DNA of 64,000 bases, from contig JAKSXM010000007.1 of assembly GCA_022575985.1 (NCBI GenBank), positions 7,256,501-7,320,500 on the forward strand, in the 5' to 3' direction. This DNA is from Anagrus nilaparvatae (lineage: Eukaryota; Arthropoda; Insecta; Hymenoptera; Mymaridae). The notes under the pieces are model-generated. The model was not told where the DNA came from. It saw only the letters and a list, made by a program, of their open reading frames with translations, and ran no database searches. Positions 22,601 through 37,600 of the stretch are shown here, piece after piece; positions within the stretch are counted from its first letter, which is position 1, and the number at the start of each line of letters is the position of its first letter. Both the position numbers and the translations under genes were made by a program.

Positions 22601-25600
22601 AGAAACAAGCTACAACAAACAAAAAGAAGAGGACATGAAAGACATAAAAAACTCAAACTATGTAAAGGAAATAAGCAGATTACTATTTGAAGAATAGGAA
22701 AAGGAAACATTAACTGAATATTTAATGAAAGGATATTAAATACAAAATTCGGATGTGGAAATGCAGCCAATGCATGCAAATATTGGCTACCACATACGGA
22801 TAAAATATGTAGACTATGTAAAAAAAAGAAGAGACTCTAAAACATGTTTGCAAAGAATGCGACGAAATCAAGTGCAAGAAAAATATAGAATTTATATTAA
22901 ATAAAAATAAATTAGGAATAGCCTTCATAAAAAATATAAATCAAGATCAAGGAAATAATATAACTATATGTGCAACGTCGATAAATAATAAACTAAGAAA
23001 GAAAGAGGGAAAAAAAGAAAGTGAAAGACAAAAAAAAGAAAAATAAAAAAATAAAAATTTAAATAATTATTTTTTATAATGCATTTATATTGATTTCTTT
23101 GTTAAGTTTTCTAGTAAAAGTATATTTATGTAAACATACTTCAGTAAATAAAATGTATAACCTATGGTTAAATAAAGCACATACATATTATAAAGGAATA
23201 AAAAACTTCGATATCTGAAGAGATGTGCAATGAAACGAAACGTCACTAAAAAATTTTTCATTTACATTATTTTGGCCTTTAGCCAATAAATTCTTTCCTT
23301 ATTATACGATATTTATTAACTAACTCAAGGGTTTTGGAACTAAATTGTGAAAAAATTCACCTACTTATAAAAAATAATTTCTAATACTTACTATGACATG
23401 GATCAGTTTTCTGCCTGGAAATAAATTCTTGTAAAAAATTTGGTACCCTACGACATCTAGCATTATTTGTTGCTATTTTTAAAAATGATACTTGACCATT
23501 AAATAAATTTAAATATGGTATAAATTTAAATAAAAATTTTTGTTTAACTCTGATTAACTTTATTACATTTGAATCAATGTGTGCTAATTGTATCATTATT
23601 AGATCTATAAGAACTGCAAAAAAAGATATTTTTATCGAATCATTTATTGTTAAATAAATATTCCTAAATTTTTAAACTTACCTAAACCAATAGGAATCAA
23701 ACTTAATAGTTTTAATACACTAGATATACTTTTTTTTGTAAATGTAAATATGTAAATTAATGGCAGTACACTCATTGCAAATATTGTCAATGTTAGTATC
23801 ATAACACCTGTAAAATAAAAATAAATTATGGTTAAAAAATATTTTGGTGAATGGTCATTATTTACATTTGGTTAAATATAAAGTAAAAATAGATTTATTT
23901 GACATCAGAATAATTTCTAAAAAAGAAAAAATTTATTGAATTATCAAAGACGGGAGTATAAATCTGTCCATTACCATTTTATTTAACCAAATAAACAGTT
24001 TATGCAAAACTTACATATTTCATTAATCCGCATCAATCTAAAATCAATACTATAATCTAACAAAGTAGCACCAATAATAATAACAACATTAGATATAAAA
24101 AAAATCAAAATATCAATAATATAAATATTAAACCAATAATTAAACCACGACAAATTCGTTATTTTTTGTAAATATTTAATATTTGTTAAATTTTCACGTA
24201 ATGGTTGAATAGAAAATAATGAAATTGCAGGAAACAATAAAATACAAAATAATAATTCTAATGGATAAACATGAAATAATTCATTGATTTTTTCTTCTAA
24301 TAAATTTGGTATTTTATTAATATTAATATTTATTGTATTATTATTTGAATTATTTATAAAATTATATATTGCATTTGTTAATAAATTAATTGATATTGGT
24401 AAACTAAATATTGCACTATTTGAATATAATGTATTGGCTATTATTTTATTGTTATTATTATTGTAATTTAATTTAACTGCTGTTATTAAATTTTGGTAAT
24501 ATTTGTATTTGTTTGTGTTTGATAAATTTATTATTGCTGGAAAATAAATTAATTATTAGTGTTTTATTGAATTAGTATTAGATGGGTGATTCTGTGATAA
24601 TTTGGATAAGGAGGAGTTTTGAAATTGGTTATTTTAATTTTTGATAGATTTTTTGGCTTATTTCTATAAAATAATCATACTTCTGGAAAAAATACTTAGA
24701 ATCAATTAAAAAAATCTTAACACTCAAAATTATCCCAGAAAACACCAAAACCTAAAATAAATTAATTATTTATTGCATACCATTATTAATTGTTTCATTA
24801 TTCTCTATATTAAATGCATGTCCTTGATTATTATTTGTTATTAATTTATATAAATTAGCAAACGTTAAATTATTACTTTGATAATACGTTATTGGTTCAT
24901 TATATAAATTTAAATTAACTACTATAAATGATAATTTTTTAATATTTTCACGTAACGTGTAATAATATGTTAATAAAATAAAACTTAATAAAGGTAGTAA
25001 AATCTGTAAATAAAAAATTTAAAAAAAATTTAATTAAATAAATTTTTATAATATATCAAATGTGGAATAATACTTACAATCATAAATAACGTTGATAAAT
25101 TTTTTTTAGTGTATGATAATTTTTTACTTATTAATGCAAATATTTTTTGCATTGTATTTTTGGAATTTTTTGTTGTTGGGATGTTAAGATTATTTTTTAA
25201 TAAATATTTTTCTTTCATTTTTAATAATTTATTGTCGTCTTCTGTTATCCTGGCAATTAAAAAAAATTTTCTTTAGTTTCTTAAGTATCTATATTCTATA
25301 TTTTTTTTAATGCAATGTAAGTTTCATGGACAGGAGGGATAGGGTTATCATTCCTGTCCACGGCAAACCCCCTTGATCAAACCCTCCTCCCTCTGAACCA
25401 AATCCCTGAGAATTTTATTTTTAATACACAATATATGATTATTCTATACTAGCAGGCAATTAAATAATTTTCCATAATAAATTTTTCTAAGACCCGTTTC
25501 TCTACTCGTTCTAATTTTGACAGATCGTCATAATTGCTTTAGTTAGAGGAAAACATTCAACTTTCTGTCAGAAAAATTTAAGTATTATACCATATTTTAT

Positions 25601-28600
25601 TGCACAAATTTTGATTAGGATCCTCTGGCGTTAAATAATCTTTTTTAAGACCCAATGAGGAATATACTGTGTCAAATTTTTTTTAAATTATCTGAGAGTT
25701 CACCAAATGCAGGTTAACTGTGTTAATTTAGCCGTTTCTAGGTTTATAGGTTTATAGGTTTTTTTATACGCTGATAACAAAAATTTTTGTGTTAAGCATA
25801 TGAGAAACGTAGAGAACCTGTACAAATTGCTAAAAATGTTTTCAAAAAAAAATTTTAGCTTTATTTGTAAGGTGTTTAAAAATATTATAGATTTGATTAA
25901 AAACAATCGGATAAAGATTAAGTATTGAATTTGAATATATTTATCACCGTTACTATTGTGAATTATTTAATATATTATTTATTTTATCATTATCAATTTT
26001 ATAAGCTGTTATCAATATTAATAATAAAAATAAATTTCATCTCCACACTATAAAATAATTTGCGGTAAAATTTACTAACTTATAAATTTAGTAAATTGGA
26101 TACTAAAATTTTTACAGTGTATATAATTAAAATCATAATTTTAATATCGATGAGCAAATTAAGATTTAAAATTTTTATTTTTAGCAAATATGATTTCTTT
26201 TATTTTTCATAGCAAATTTTAATCTTGTTTTATAAGATTTTGGCACACGTACTTTAGCAGTTTCAAAATCAGTAAAAAAATTACTTTTTTCAGACTTTTG
26301 ACGAAAATTTTTATCTTATCTATAAAATGATAATAATTTTGCTACCGCAAAGTGAAAATTTTTCCTGGTGTAAAATAAATTAAATATCATTTTAATACGA
26401 GGAAATTCATCAAACACATTATTTTTATATTTTGTGCAATTTGCGATGCAGACAAATATTTTGTGCTTGTTTTTGTTTATTTATTTAAGTTTTGTTAAAT
26501 CAGGTATGCATTTTTACTGTAATTTTTAAATAAAACATAAATTATTGTACTTTATACTTATTATACTTTAAAAATTAAAACAATCGTTCTTAATAGCTAG
26601 ATTTGATCAAAAATCAGTCATAGATAGAGCAGAAATTTATCGTCAGTATGGGGTTGATTGTTACTCATGGAAATTTAAAGGTTTTCCTTATGTGGTAAAA
26701 ATAAAATTTTTTAAAATACATTACTAAAATTTTGAGTACTTAAACAAATTTTAAAATACGATTTTTTTTTTAAAGGCGGATATTACTGAACAACACTGGG
26801 ATGGAAAAGTTTCTACCGGTTTAGCAACTTTAATTTCGGATTCATGGCTGATAGCATTACCAAATTCTATTTCTGAGTAAATTTTACTATAATTTTTATT
26901 TCTAAAAAACAGATTTAATTATTTTAAATGATTACTTTAAAATTGTTTAATTTAGATCCTATAACCACACAGTTAGAATTGGGCATAGTAAAGATAATTA
27001 CAAAGTAGAAAAAACAGTTATTCATCCAGATTTCAAAAAAGTTGATGACTGGCGTTCAGACAACCAGATTGGTTTAATTAAGGTGTGCTAATTTATAGTA
27101 TTTAATAATTATAAATATTGCTTATAAGTTTCTTTTATTTAAATAGTTAGAAAATCCAGTAACATTTGACGATAAGGTACAGGCATTACCCCTAGCATCT
27201 GAGCATCAAAAACCTGGTGACAAAGTTAACGTAGTTGGATACGTAGGACAGGTAAAGACAAAATTACATCTAAAAATTATAAATTTTTCAATTTTTATTT
27301 AATTCTATTTTAGTTTAAGTCCAACGAATATATTTCTAATTGTGATAGAAATTATACTATGGCAGACATTACTGCAAGCAAATTTCCTGCTGGAGAGGTA
27401 ATGGATAAGAAAGATTGCAAAGAAGCTAATGAAATAATTTATAAATTTTATAAATATTATAATTTAAACATGTACGGCCCAATTTATGACCAAAATTTAG
27501 ATATTTTGAATTATAATTTAGAAGGAGATAAATCCGGTTTTTGTGTTAAATTGTATAATAACGTAGAACAATTGTATTGTGCTGGCACACTTGGTGGTCC
27601 CTTGATTATAGATGGAAAGTTAGCTGGGATGAAAACTTCCAATCAATTTGCTTATCCAGAGGCTTATATCGATATTGTGCATTACTTGCCTTGGATTAAA
27701 GAAATTACGGGAATAGAATGATTTATAAAAATTATTCAATCTCGTTCATCTTGTTTTGATAAAATTATTCTACCAGGAAAAGTTATTAAATAATTATGCA
27801 ATGAACTGTGTATTTTATTTTACGTAAGCAGAAAAGTTTTTAAAGAATTTAGCATATAATAAATAAAGTTTGAATTCAATTTTATCATTAGGTTTTTTTA
27901 ACCCCCATAATTGTGACAATTAAATTTCCTAAAGAGGATCTTAGATGGAGAAGAAAATGTAGATATTAAGGAAAAACTAAAATAGTTTTTTGAATTTTTT
28001 CTTTACAACTTTTATTCAAATTCTGACGTAAAAAAAATTAAATGTTACTTATTTTCCTCGAAATTACAAAATTGTTTTAGAATATCATGAAAGAAAAATC
28101 ATAATCATAAATCATTTATCATAAATCAAATATTGCAAATCAAATAATTTATAAATTATGTAAGTTGAGCAACGTGCCCAATCCAATGTTGAATAATTAA
28201 AATTTCGATATTTTATACTATAATTTAGAAGGTGAGAAAACTAGTTTTTTTGTTAAAACTTTCCCGACGAATTTTAGGTAGATCTCTTTAGGCCTCTGCA
28301 GATTTTTAAGAGGAATTATTTAGGAGGAATATTTTAGGGGAGGAGTCATCTATTGGAAATTGTGACAATGAAAGATCCTAAAGAGGTTCTCAGATTGAGA
28401 AGGAATATAGATAAGAAATTCATAGTCTCCTGTCCTATGATTTTATACATTACTGATTTTATAGAAATATTTTTAATTTTGTCAAAAACAACTAAAAATT
28501 ATTTTAATTTTCAAAAAATTTGGATTATGTATATTTTGAACTTACTGATGCTCAGAATGTCAAAATTCTAAAAATTTTCAAAAAAGTCGTAATACCAATA

Positions 28601-31600
28601 ATAATTAAAGATTTTTAATAAAACATCATAAAGTTCATAAAGGATAAAAAAAAATTTTAATTATTGTCAAAATTTTAATCCGAACATTGTATAAAATGAA
28701 AGCAAATAGATTATAAAAAAAAATTTTTTTTTTTAAATTTAGTTTCATATTTACAAATGCTAAATAATTCATAAATTAATTAATAAATTAAAATGTTCTG
28801 TCATTAAAAATTATTTTAAATTAAATATTTAAATGGAACTTTTTCGGGTCTTAAATTTACAAATTTACATATTTTTTGTATTTTTTTTAACGAAGTTTCA
28901 GTTTTATTAATCTTTCTCAAATTTTAATTATAGGTTATTGATATTTACTTATTGAAATATTAATACTTATTAATATTATTTAAATGCCTTAATTCTTTTC
29001 AATGATTTTTCAAAATGTTTTAAAAAAATTTTTGAAATCTATTTCTAAAAACTTTTATATTATAGTGCTATAGGATATCAAATATCGAGGGCGCAAAAGT
29101 ATAATTAGGTACTAGCAAGATCACTAAATAAAACTTGGCGTACATGTTTATAATTTTTTGCCCATAGAGCTTAAGATATTTTTTCCTATCCAGACGTACA
29201 ACGAGTGGTAAAAATTCGGTGCCAAATTTTATACTTTGAGTTTTACTCCCTGGCAAAGAAGTTTTAATTGATAAGCTCCTAACAAAAACAAAAATTACCT
29301 TAAAAATACTTGTTCTAATGTAATTGGAGATACACTCATTCCTGTAATTCCAAGTTCCTTTTTCTTAAAATCTACAGTATCTAAAATATTTGGAAGATCC
29401 GGATTATTTGGAATATTTAATACTACTTTACTTCCATCATTATTAAGTATTTCACTACTGTCACCAACAACTGATTTGATTTTATTTAAATCACTCCATG
29501 ATTCTGTTGATAACGTAATTTCTAAATTTCCTTCACCTATAATTAGAAACTCATTAATTACTGAATATAATAAAAAAGTATTCTCTATAATTATCCTATA
29601 ATTTTAATTCTAATTTATTAGCATGAATTTTGAAAATTTGTATCTTTTAATATCAATAAATAAAATATTAAATGAATTTTCAAAAACGAACCTATACTTT
29701 TTTTCAAAAACATTGTAGAACCAAAACTTTTTAAGCTTCCTTGATGCATAACAGCGATTCTGTCACCCAAAACATCTGCTTCTTCCATATCATGTGTACT
29801 GATTAAAATGGTTTTTTCTTTCCTCATTTTCTGCAAATTAAATAAATAATTGATTTTTTAATTTTAATTAAATATACTTAATATTTCTGAACCTAAATTT
29901 AAAATTCTATTTTTACAGTTACTGAAAAATGCTCTAAAGATGGTATTTAAAAATCTAGTATTCAGAATTTATATTTATTATTTTTTTAAATTAAATAAGG
30001 TTCTTACGTTTTTTTCCAATTTTGATAATCATTAATTGTTTTAACATAGAACATGTTTATAGGTAGGGGTGCCCCAGAAGGCCCGGAAATCAAGAGGGGG
30101 GGCTTAGAATATTTTTGATTCAGGGACTTAGAATTAATCAGTATTAGGGGCTTAGAGATTTAGAATTATCCATATTTAGGAACTTCAAATTATATATTAC
30201 ATATGATTAGTAAACATGTTCCATGCACATTATTTGTATACAATACAAATGGCTTTACCTAAGTTTTTAAAATTGATTAGAGTGACTGTACAAAATAATG
30301 ACCAATACCATGTTATTCTTATGAAAGACAAGTGGCCATTAATAAGAAAAAATTTAATTGGTACAGTCGTCTTACGATCATTAAAAAAGTTTTAATATGT
30401 TCAAAATTAGTTTTATAATTTATAACAATTTTCTTAAATATCAAAAAGAAATTTGCAAGTATGAAAAAAAAAATCATACCAATATTAAATCCCAAACATC
30501 ACGTTTATGCTGAGGATCCATTCCAGATGTTGGTTCATCTAAAATTAATATCTAAAATAAAATTTGTCAATTATAATTTTTTTTTTCACCATGTTCAAAA
30601 AAATATTTAGCAGCAAACTCACATTCGAGTCACCAACTAAAGCCATTGCTAAACAGGTACGTCTTTTTTGACCACCAGATAAAACATCTGGCAATGAATC
30701 TTTTTTCTCGTATAATTTCAATTGTTTCATAAGATAGTCTATTGTGATGTTAGAATTCTTTTTGCCCTTTAGCTGTAATTAAGAAAAATGAATTAAAAAA
30801 TAGTTTTTAAGACTTTAAAATTTTAAAGTAGATATAGGTACTTACAGCAGCAAAAAAGTGTATTTGCTCATAAACTGAAAGATTTGGAAAAAGCATATTA
30901 TGCTGAGGACATAAACTCATTTCTTGAATAACGTTATTAAAATCATCTTTTATATTTTTGCCATTTATGATGACTGTTCCATCACTTGGGCTCATCATTC
31001 CTAATGAAAAATAAAAATATATAAGTATTAATTACTAGGACTAGAAATTAACCTGCTGTCTTTTCCATACATTAAATTGGTATCCACTTTTTAAAATTAG
31101 TTTTAAAAACCCGTTATGATAAAATAATTTAATTTAATTTTGACTTGTCAATCATAATTAATAAAGTAAGCAAGTAAAACAAAAATTAAGTAAATAATTT
31201 TTTTATAAATACTGAAAAAAGATAAATAAAATTGTTCAATGGTCCAACAAGATAATTTTTTTCATAAATAAAATTTAAAACTAAAAATAACAAAACCTAA
31301 TGCGTCAAGTAGCAAAACTTTTTCGGACACAGTTCCAATTTTAAGAATTTAAAAATTTAACTTAACAAATATTAATGTATAATTTTTATGTAAATATTAC
31401 AAACCTGACAAAATCGACATCATTGTTGTTTTTCCTGCTCCATTTTTACCAAGCAATGCAGTAATTTCACCTTTATAAAAATCTACAGAAATCCCTTTTA
31501 ATGCTTGAATTTTCTGTAAAAAAAAATGATATTTTTAGTTCCCGATTTTTTTTTATTATAAAGCTGGAAGTAAAAATTTATATTTATATAAGTAGGTAGG

Positions 31601-34600
31601 TATTTTTTATTACAAAAAGCAGTAATTGGATACAGACATGTACTGTTTTATTTACGTAACTAAAATAGTTTAAGAATTTTCTATAATCATAAAAATAATT
31701 AGTCAAGCATTAAAATGCATTTAAAAAAATGTGGGCTACGCATTATTAGGATATTCAATATATCTTATTTGCACTTAGGATTTAAAAGATGGATTTATTA
31801 AAAATCTTCAATTACAATAATTAAGAATTTTAAATTAATATACAAAATTATATAAAGTTGAATGTATACATTAGATTTAAATTCTGATCGAGCACTTAAG
31901 TATACTCTAAAATTCTTTTCTTTTGGGAGAAAGTAAAACAGTGATACGCCATCTAGATGTTATAAGAAGAATTAACGATAAAAAGAATACATCTTTGGAT
32001 TATTATTTGTAAAAAAAATAAACCCATAAATTTTTAACCAATTTATACCCTAAAAAAATAAATAAAAATATTTTTAAATATTTAATTTAATATTTTTAAA
32101 TATTTTTGTAAAAAATGAAAATTGAAAGTAATTTAAAATCAACAAAAACAACAAAATTTACTTATAATTTGCTAATAACATAAAATAAAAATATATTTTT
32201 AGATTTAATATGAATTTTGATTACAAAATCGATAAATTCATGAACGATGCATTGATTTTTCTAAAATAACAGTTAATAAAAAATTAACTACAACTGTAAT
32301 ATTGACACCACATGAATAAATACAAACTTTTGGATAAGTATTAAATTAAAATTAGTAATTTATTTTAGACTTGTGTAACTCGTTTTAAATTTTTAGAGTT
32401 TAATATTTTGCAATTTTGGTACCGAATAAAATGCTAAATAAGCTGAAATTTTTAAGTTTTCCTGAAAAATGAAAAAAAACTAAATTTAAGACTCTATTAA
32501 TGAGTATTGAAATATAAAATGTAACAATAAGATGATTTTGGCTATTTGGATTTTAAAATAAATTTTATTTATTAAATACAAATTCAAAAAAATAAACGCA
32601 AGCCAAAAATAAAACTTTTTCGTCACATAAGACCTTACTATTTTTTTAAAATATTTATATAATGTCATGAGTAGATATTTTCACAGGATAGAAATACTGT
32701 TTTAGTTGATGTTTGAGCTTCTTTGTTAACAGAAAATTTATAAAATATTGTGTAAATAACAAGCATTTAAGGCCAAAATAATATCCAAAAATAACAAAGG
32801 TAACAACATCCTAGTTATTTAAATTTTTTACTTTATCAAATTGCACTTAATTTTAAATTTTATGCTTTATTATAACATTGAATTATCATATTTATTTCAC
32901 TGTACTATTATTACAGAAAAATCAATGCAGTTACCATGAGCTCATCGATCCTAATTTTCAAGCAATATTATAGGAACACTTATTTTACATTCAAGAAGTT
33001 TATACATTAATGCACTATAATTACAAGATATTAGTTCTAAAGTAAAAGAAAATAACACCATCAATTTAACTTATGGTAAATCATTAGGAACTAGGACATT
33101 ATCATGCATGTCTAATTATCCAATAATTGGTTTCTGATTTTTTTAAAGTTGTAAACACATAAAATTATTGTTTTAAAATCTAATGAATATTTAATAGTTA
33201 AGATCATAATGAAAATTGCACATTTAATTTGCTTTTTTACGGTTTTTGATTTGGCACATCAGTATAAAATAGAAGTATTGCTAGAGCAAGTCTTAAAAGA
33301 AGTTAAACCAATTCAAGTTACTTTGTATTCTGATTACAAAAACGGTAATATAGTTAACAAAAATCTCTATAAAAGTACTTTCAAATACTTAATTAACAGC
33401 GTTCCAAGTGTTGTTGTCGATTTAAGCCAATCTACACACATAACCAGTAAGAAAGATAGCATAATTAGATATAACTCGAATGTAACCGCACCTTTACATA
33501 TTATTCTTCTCGGCGAGAGTAACCTTACAAAATTAAAAAAAAAATTTAGAAAAATTTTACTATTAATTTATGATTCTTTGTTTTATTTATCTCAATGTAA
33601 AATTCTTCTTATAATCAATCAAAATGATTCAAATTTAGAAATCAGAAAATCATTATTTGAAATGTCGTACGATTTTAGCTTTTTTGATTTTACTATGATA
33701 TACTCGGCTGTATCAACCTTTTCTTACACTGTTCAAATGAAACCTTTTGCTAAAACTGTCAAAGGTTATAAATTTAATAAAAATACGATATTTTTTCCTG
33801 ATGTATTCACTCATTTCATGTACCAAATCAGAGTAGGAGTAGATCGTTATTCTTGGCCACAGACTTATAAGAATTATACCAAAAATTATTCAAGCAAATT
33901 TGAAATGTATTTATTAGCACATTTATTTAAATCTTATGAATGTTTTGAGAAATCTCTTAATGTTACTTCAAAATATATAAAATTGTCAATTGAATCCGTT
34001 GATGAACAAATAATTACTTACTCATTAAATATTTTTATTGGTAAATTAGACTACTTTCTAACAGAGAATATTTTAAATATGGTACCCGTGGAACCATTCA
34101 AAATCCTTTTGGTTGTTCCATTAACTAACCAAAAACATCTAGAAGTTACTAATATAGCTTTATATTCTTCTTTTACCCTAATTGGGATAATAATTTTAAT
34201 TGTAATTAGTGTTTACGTTTTCAAATTGAAAAAAGATGAGTGGTCATTGTTTAATATTTACTACATGATGTTGGGTTTAGGGGTACATCTGGATCCTCGT
34301 CGTAATTTAAGAACAAAAATAATATTCTTTACTTTATTTGCTGTTTCATTTTTTTTCGTTTCTGATCTAATTTCTGGTATAACAAAATTAAAATACGTGA
34401 GTACAGAAATATCAGTAATTGAATCCTTAGAAGATATATTTAAAAATAATTTTTCTGTCGTATCTCCTTATAGCTTAGTAATATTGGGAAATTTAAAAAA
34501 TCAAACAAAAGGTATTGTTAAAAATGTTATCGAAATAGCTGTTTTAGAAGAGAATGAAACATATTCTTATAATAAAATATCAATTTATGATGAAAATGAT

Positions 34601-37600
34601 GCTAAAAAAAGTCTTATTCAAAATAGTCACATTTTAAATATTGTTAAGCTCAAAATAAGCGATTTTGTTTTATATCAATCGTACTACGTTGTTTTGTTTG
34701 AAACCAGTTCAGTATTTCGAAATAAATTTTTTAATTTTAATATGAAGATTTTAGAAGCTGGTTTAGATGTGAAATGGAGATCAGATTATGATCATGCTAA
34801 TGAAATCATTAAAAGAACAACAAATGAAGGATTCGAGGATGAAGAAGATACTTTGCCTATAATCTTATTATCATTAATGATAATAGGAGTAATTATTTCT
34901 TTTATTGCACTCTTTTTTGAATACATTTCAATTTACTATTCTTCATCATTGAAATTAATAGGCCTAAGCATTTATAATGCTTTGAGAAAAAAGATTAAAC
35001 GACCACGTTCTTCTAAAAAAGTTCAGATTCGTAAAATCTGTTTGAGCAAGAAATGAAGTTGACACTTTTTTCATAATTTAATTCACTAACATAAATGTAA
35101 TAATTGTTTCTTTAGCTGTGTTTATTTTCGAATATATTTTGTTTTTTTATCAATGAGAACAGGAATTTGTAATTATAAATTAGAAAAATTTTGCTACCCC
35201 AAATATAATCATGAATCTAAATTATAATAATTAATTTTTGTTACCTTTCTTTTAAACAGTCCTGTAGAATAATTTTTTCTTAAATTTTTTATTTTTATTC
35301 CAGAAGAATGAGTTTCTTGAGGTATATGTTCGAAAATTTGATTGCTGATATTGTCAATTTCTGTTATATCACTGTCAAAAGTTAACAAATTTTTCTTTTT
35401 CCAGCCCTATAAAATAAAAATTTTTTAAATAAATTTCTCAGATTGAAATAAAACTGCAGTATTCTATAAAATTGCAAATTCCGCGATGAAACAATTTTCG
35501 CATACCATATCGTACTCAGATTTGATTGGCTTTTAATCTTTCGGTACGATGTGGTACACGAGTAACTGCTGAGGTCCCTTTTTAAAAAATCACCAACTGA
35601 TTTTAATCATATTTTATCCAAACTAAAATAAAATACTGTAACATACCTTTAAAAACCTAAATGGATTCTTGCCAACACCATATTTTCCTGGATGTACAGA
35701 ATAAACAAAAACAGCCATAAAAATATGAAAAAATATTCCAATAATTGAAAAAATTAAGAGTATTCCTATTGATCCTGCTGCGCCATAATTTGGATCACCA
35801 CTCAAAAACATATTTCTCCAATGTATACCAGTTACTATCATAAATGTAAAATTATTTAATAAAAAAATCTTTTAACAAGAATTTTCTAAATACTCACATA
35901 TGCCTTCATAATTATTAACTTCTTGAAATGTCCTAAATAATAATAAATTTGGAAATAGAATACCAATGTATGGTATTATCCATTCTAATTTTTGAATAAC
36001 TAAATATATTTGTAAACAATTTGTTAATAAATATGTTGATATTAAACCTAATACCATGAACAAAGCTGTAAAAATTCAAAAATTTTATTATCAACATTCT
36101 GAATTTATTGATAATTGCTGTTATCTTACTTACGTTTTGAAAAAAATGATGATATGTTGATACCAAATGAGAGTAAATTTCCAAAAATGAAAAATAATGT
36201 TATTGGAAATAAGGTATTACTACTGAATTTTAAAAATGGGTAAACGTAACTTGTAAATGAATAATTGAATAATATTGTTATTATTATTATAAATAAACTA
36301 TTGTACAACATTCCACTTATTAACCAACTTATTAAGTTTAAGTAATTGGGCACACCATGCATTGACATCAGTACCTAAAATAAAAATAATGTTATACTCA
36401 TATATTTTTTGCAAATGAAATATTGATGTTTAATTGTAAAGTTAGAAATTTTTTAAATTGTATTTTTTTGTATTTTTCATTTTCTTGAAATTAAATGAAT
36501 CATATTTTCTAATAAAATAAAATAAATTCATAACTATTTAATCACGTTATGTCTTATATTTACTAAATCAAAAAAACTGATTCTAACTTTTCTCAAAAAT
36601 ATTAATAATTTTTTTAAATTCTTTTTAATAATAAATTCCATAAAATAAAGTTTAACCAAGATGCAAGAAACGTTAAATATGTCTAAAAATTTTAAATAGA
36701 GTAAAAATTTCGCCCAAATTATACAAAAAATAGAATTTCTTAAAAAATATATAAGATAAATTTTGGTATATGAGCAATTATTTTAAAAGTGCTACTTAAT
36801 TTGAGCCTGGAATCGTAATTTTTTTTTTGGTGGGCACATCGATATGACCCGTGTTTTCAGATAGTTTGAACCTTCAGAAAACCGTAAAAAATCGTGAACA
36901 AGAAATCGGCGATAGGTGCCAAAAAGATTTTTTCACTTTTATGTCAAAAACCGTGTTTTTCGTATTTGAGCTACCCTAAATTTTTAAAATAACTTTTTAG
37001 GTAAATAAAATTTTAAAAAATAGATAAAAAAATCTGATTGCCAGGGAAAAACCACTCCAGAAGAAAAAAAACTTATCTTTTTACGATGAAATTTAGCCAA
37101 GTTATCATCAATTTAAGATTTTGCTCAAATTCGTCTTAAAAAATATTGAGATTTTATTGAAAAAAGCCTGTTTCTGAACCTTAAACATGCATTATTCGCT
37201 TGATTTTCATCGTAAAATAATAATTTTTTTTTTTAAATCGATTAATTTTTTCCTGGCAATTCATTTCTTTAAGAAAAAAATCATTTTTATTGACCAAATT
37301 TTAATTTTTAGATCAAAAACTGTGTTAAGTAAATCTTGCTACTTACAGTTTTCAAAGGCTTTTGACCTAAAAATTGAAATTTGGTCAATAAAAATGATTT
37401 TTTTCTTAAAGAAATGAATTGCCAGGAAAAAATTAATCGATTTAAAAAAAAAAATTATTATTTTACGATGAAAATCAAGCGAGTAATGCATTTTTAAAGT
37501 TCAGAAACAGGCTTTTTTCAATTTCAATTTTTTTTAAGCCGAATTTGAGCAAAATCTTAAATTGACGATAACTTGGCTAAATTTTATCGTAAAAAGATAA

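Larger units (their letters stand above)
19744..25249 (-). other. ABCA exons 14-19: second transmembrane domain
   Basis: Exons: 25249-25078, 25003-24781, 24536-24015, 23807-23682, 23613-23392, 20040-19744. Exon 16 has a loop rich in Asn followed by hydrophobic helices ([17 protein letters not shown] and [20 protein letters not shown]). Exon 19 carries the last helix ([16 protein letters not shown]) and an Asn-rich stretch ([10 protein letters not shown]). Phases agree across all joins, including the 3.35 kb intron 18. Confidence 0.8.
29299..35406 (-). other. ABCA exons 7-13: first nucleotide-binding domain
   Basis: Exons: 35406-35245, 31513-31405, 31000-30846, 30772-30623, 30551-30480, 29830-29692, 29536-29299. 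Walker [10 protein letters not shown] is at about residues 538-546, the Q-loop region is in exon 9 ([10 protein letters not shown]), the signature LSGGQKRR at 635, Walker B with D659-E660, and the H-loop STHDMEEAD at 689-697. The closing [11 protein letters not shown] is the typical end of an ABCA NBD. All catalytic residues are present, so ATP hydrolysis is expected. Confidence 0.9.

Noticed and set aside
23210..23255. Possible hammerhead ribozyme core (CTGAAGA ... GAAAC) at the 3' end of the retrotransposon
   Set aside because: The needed helix between the two core motifs does not form convincingly from the sequence.
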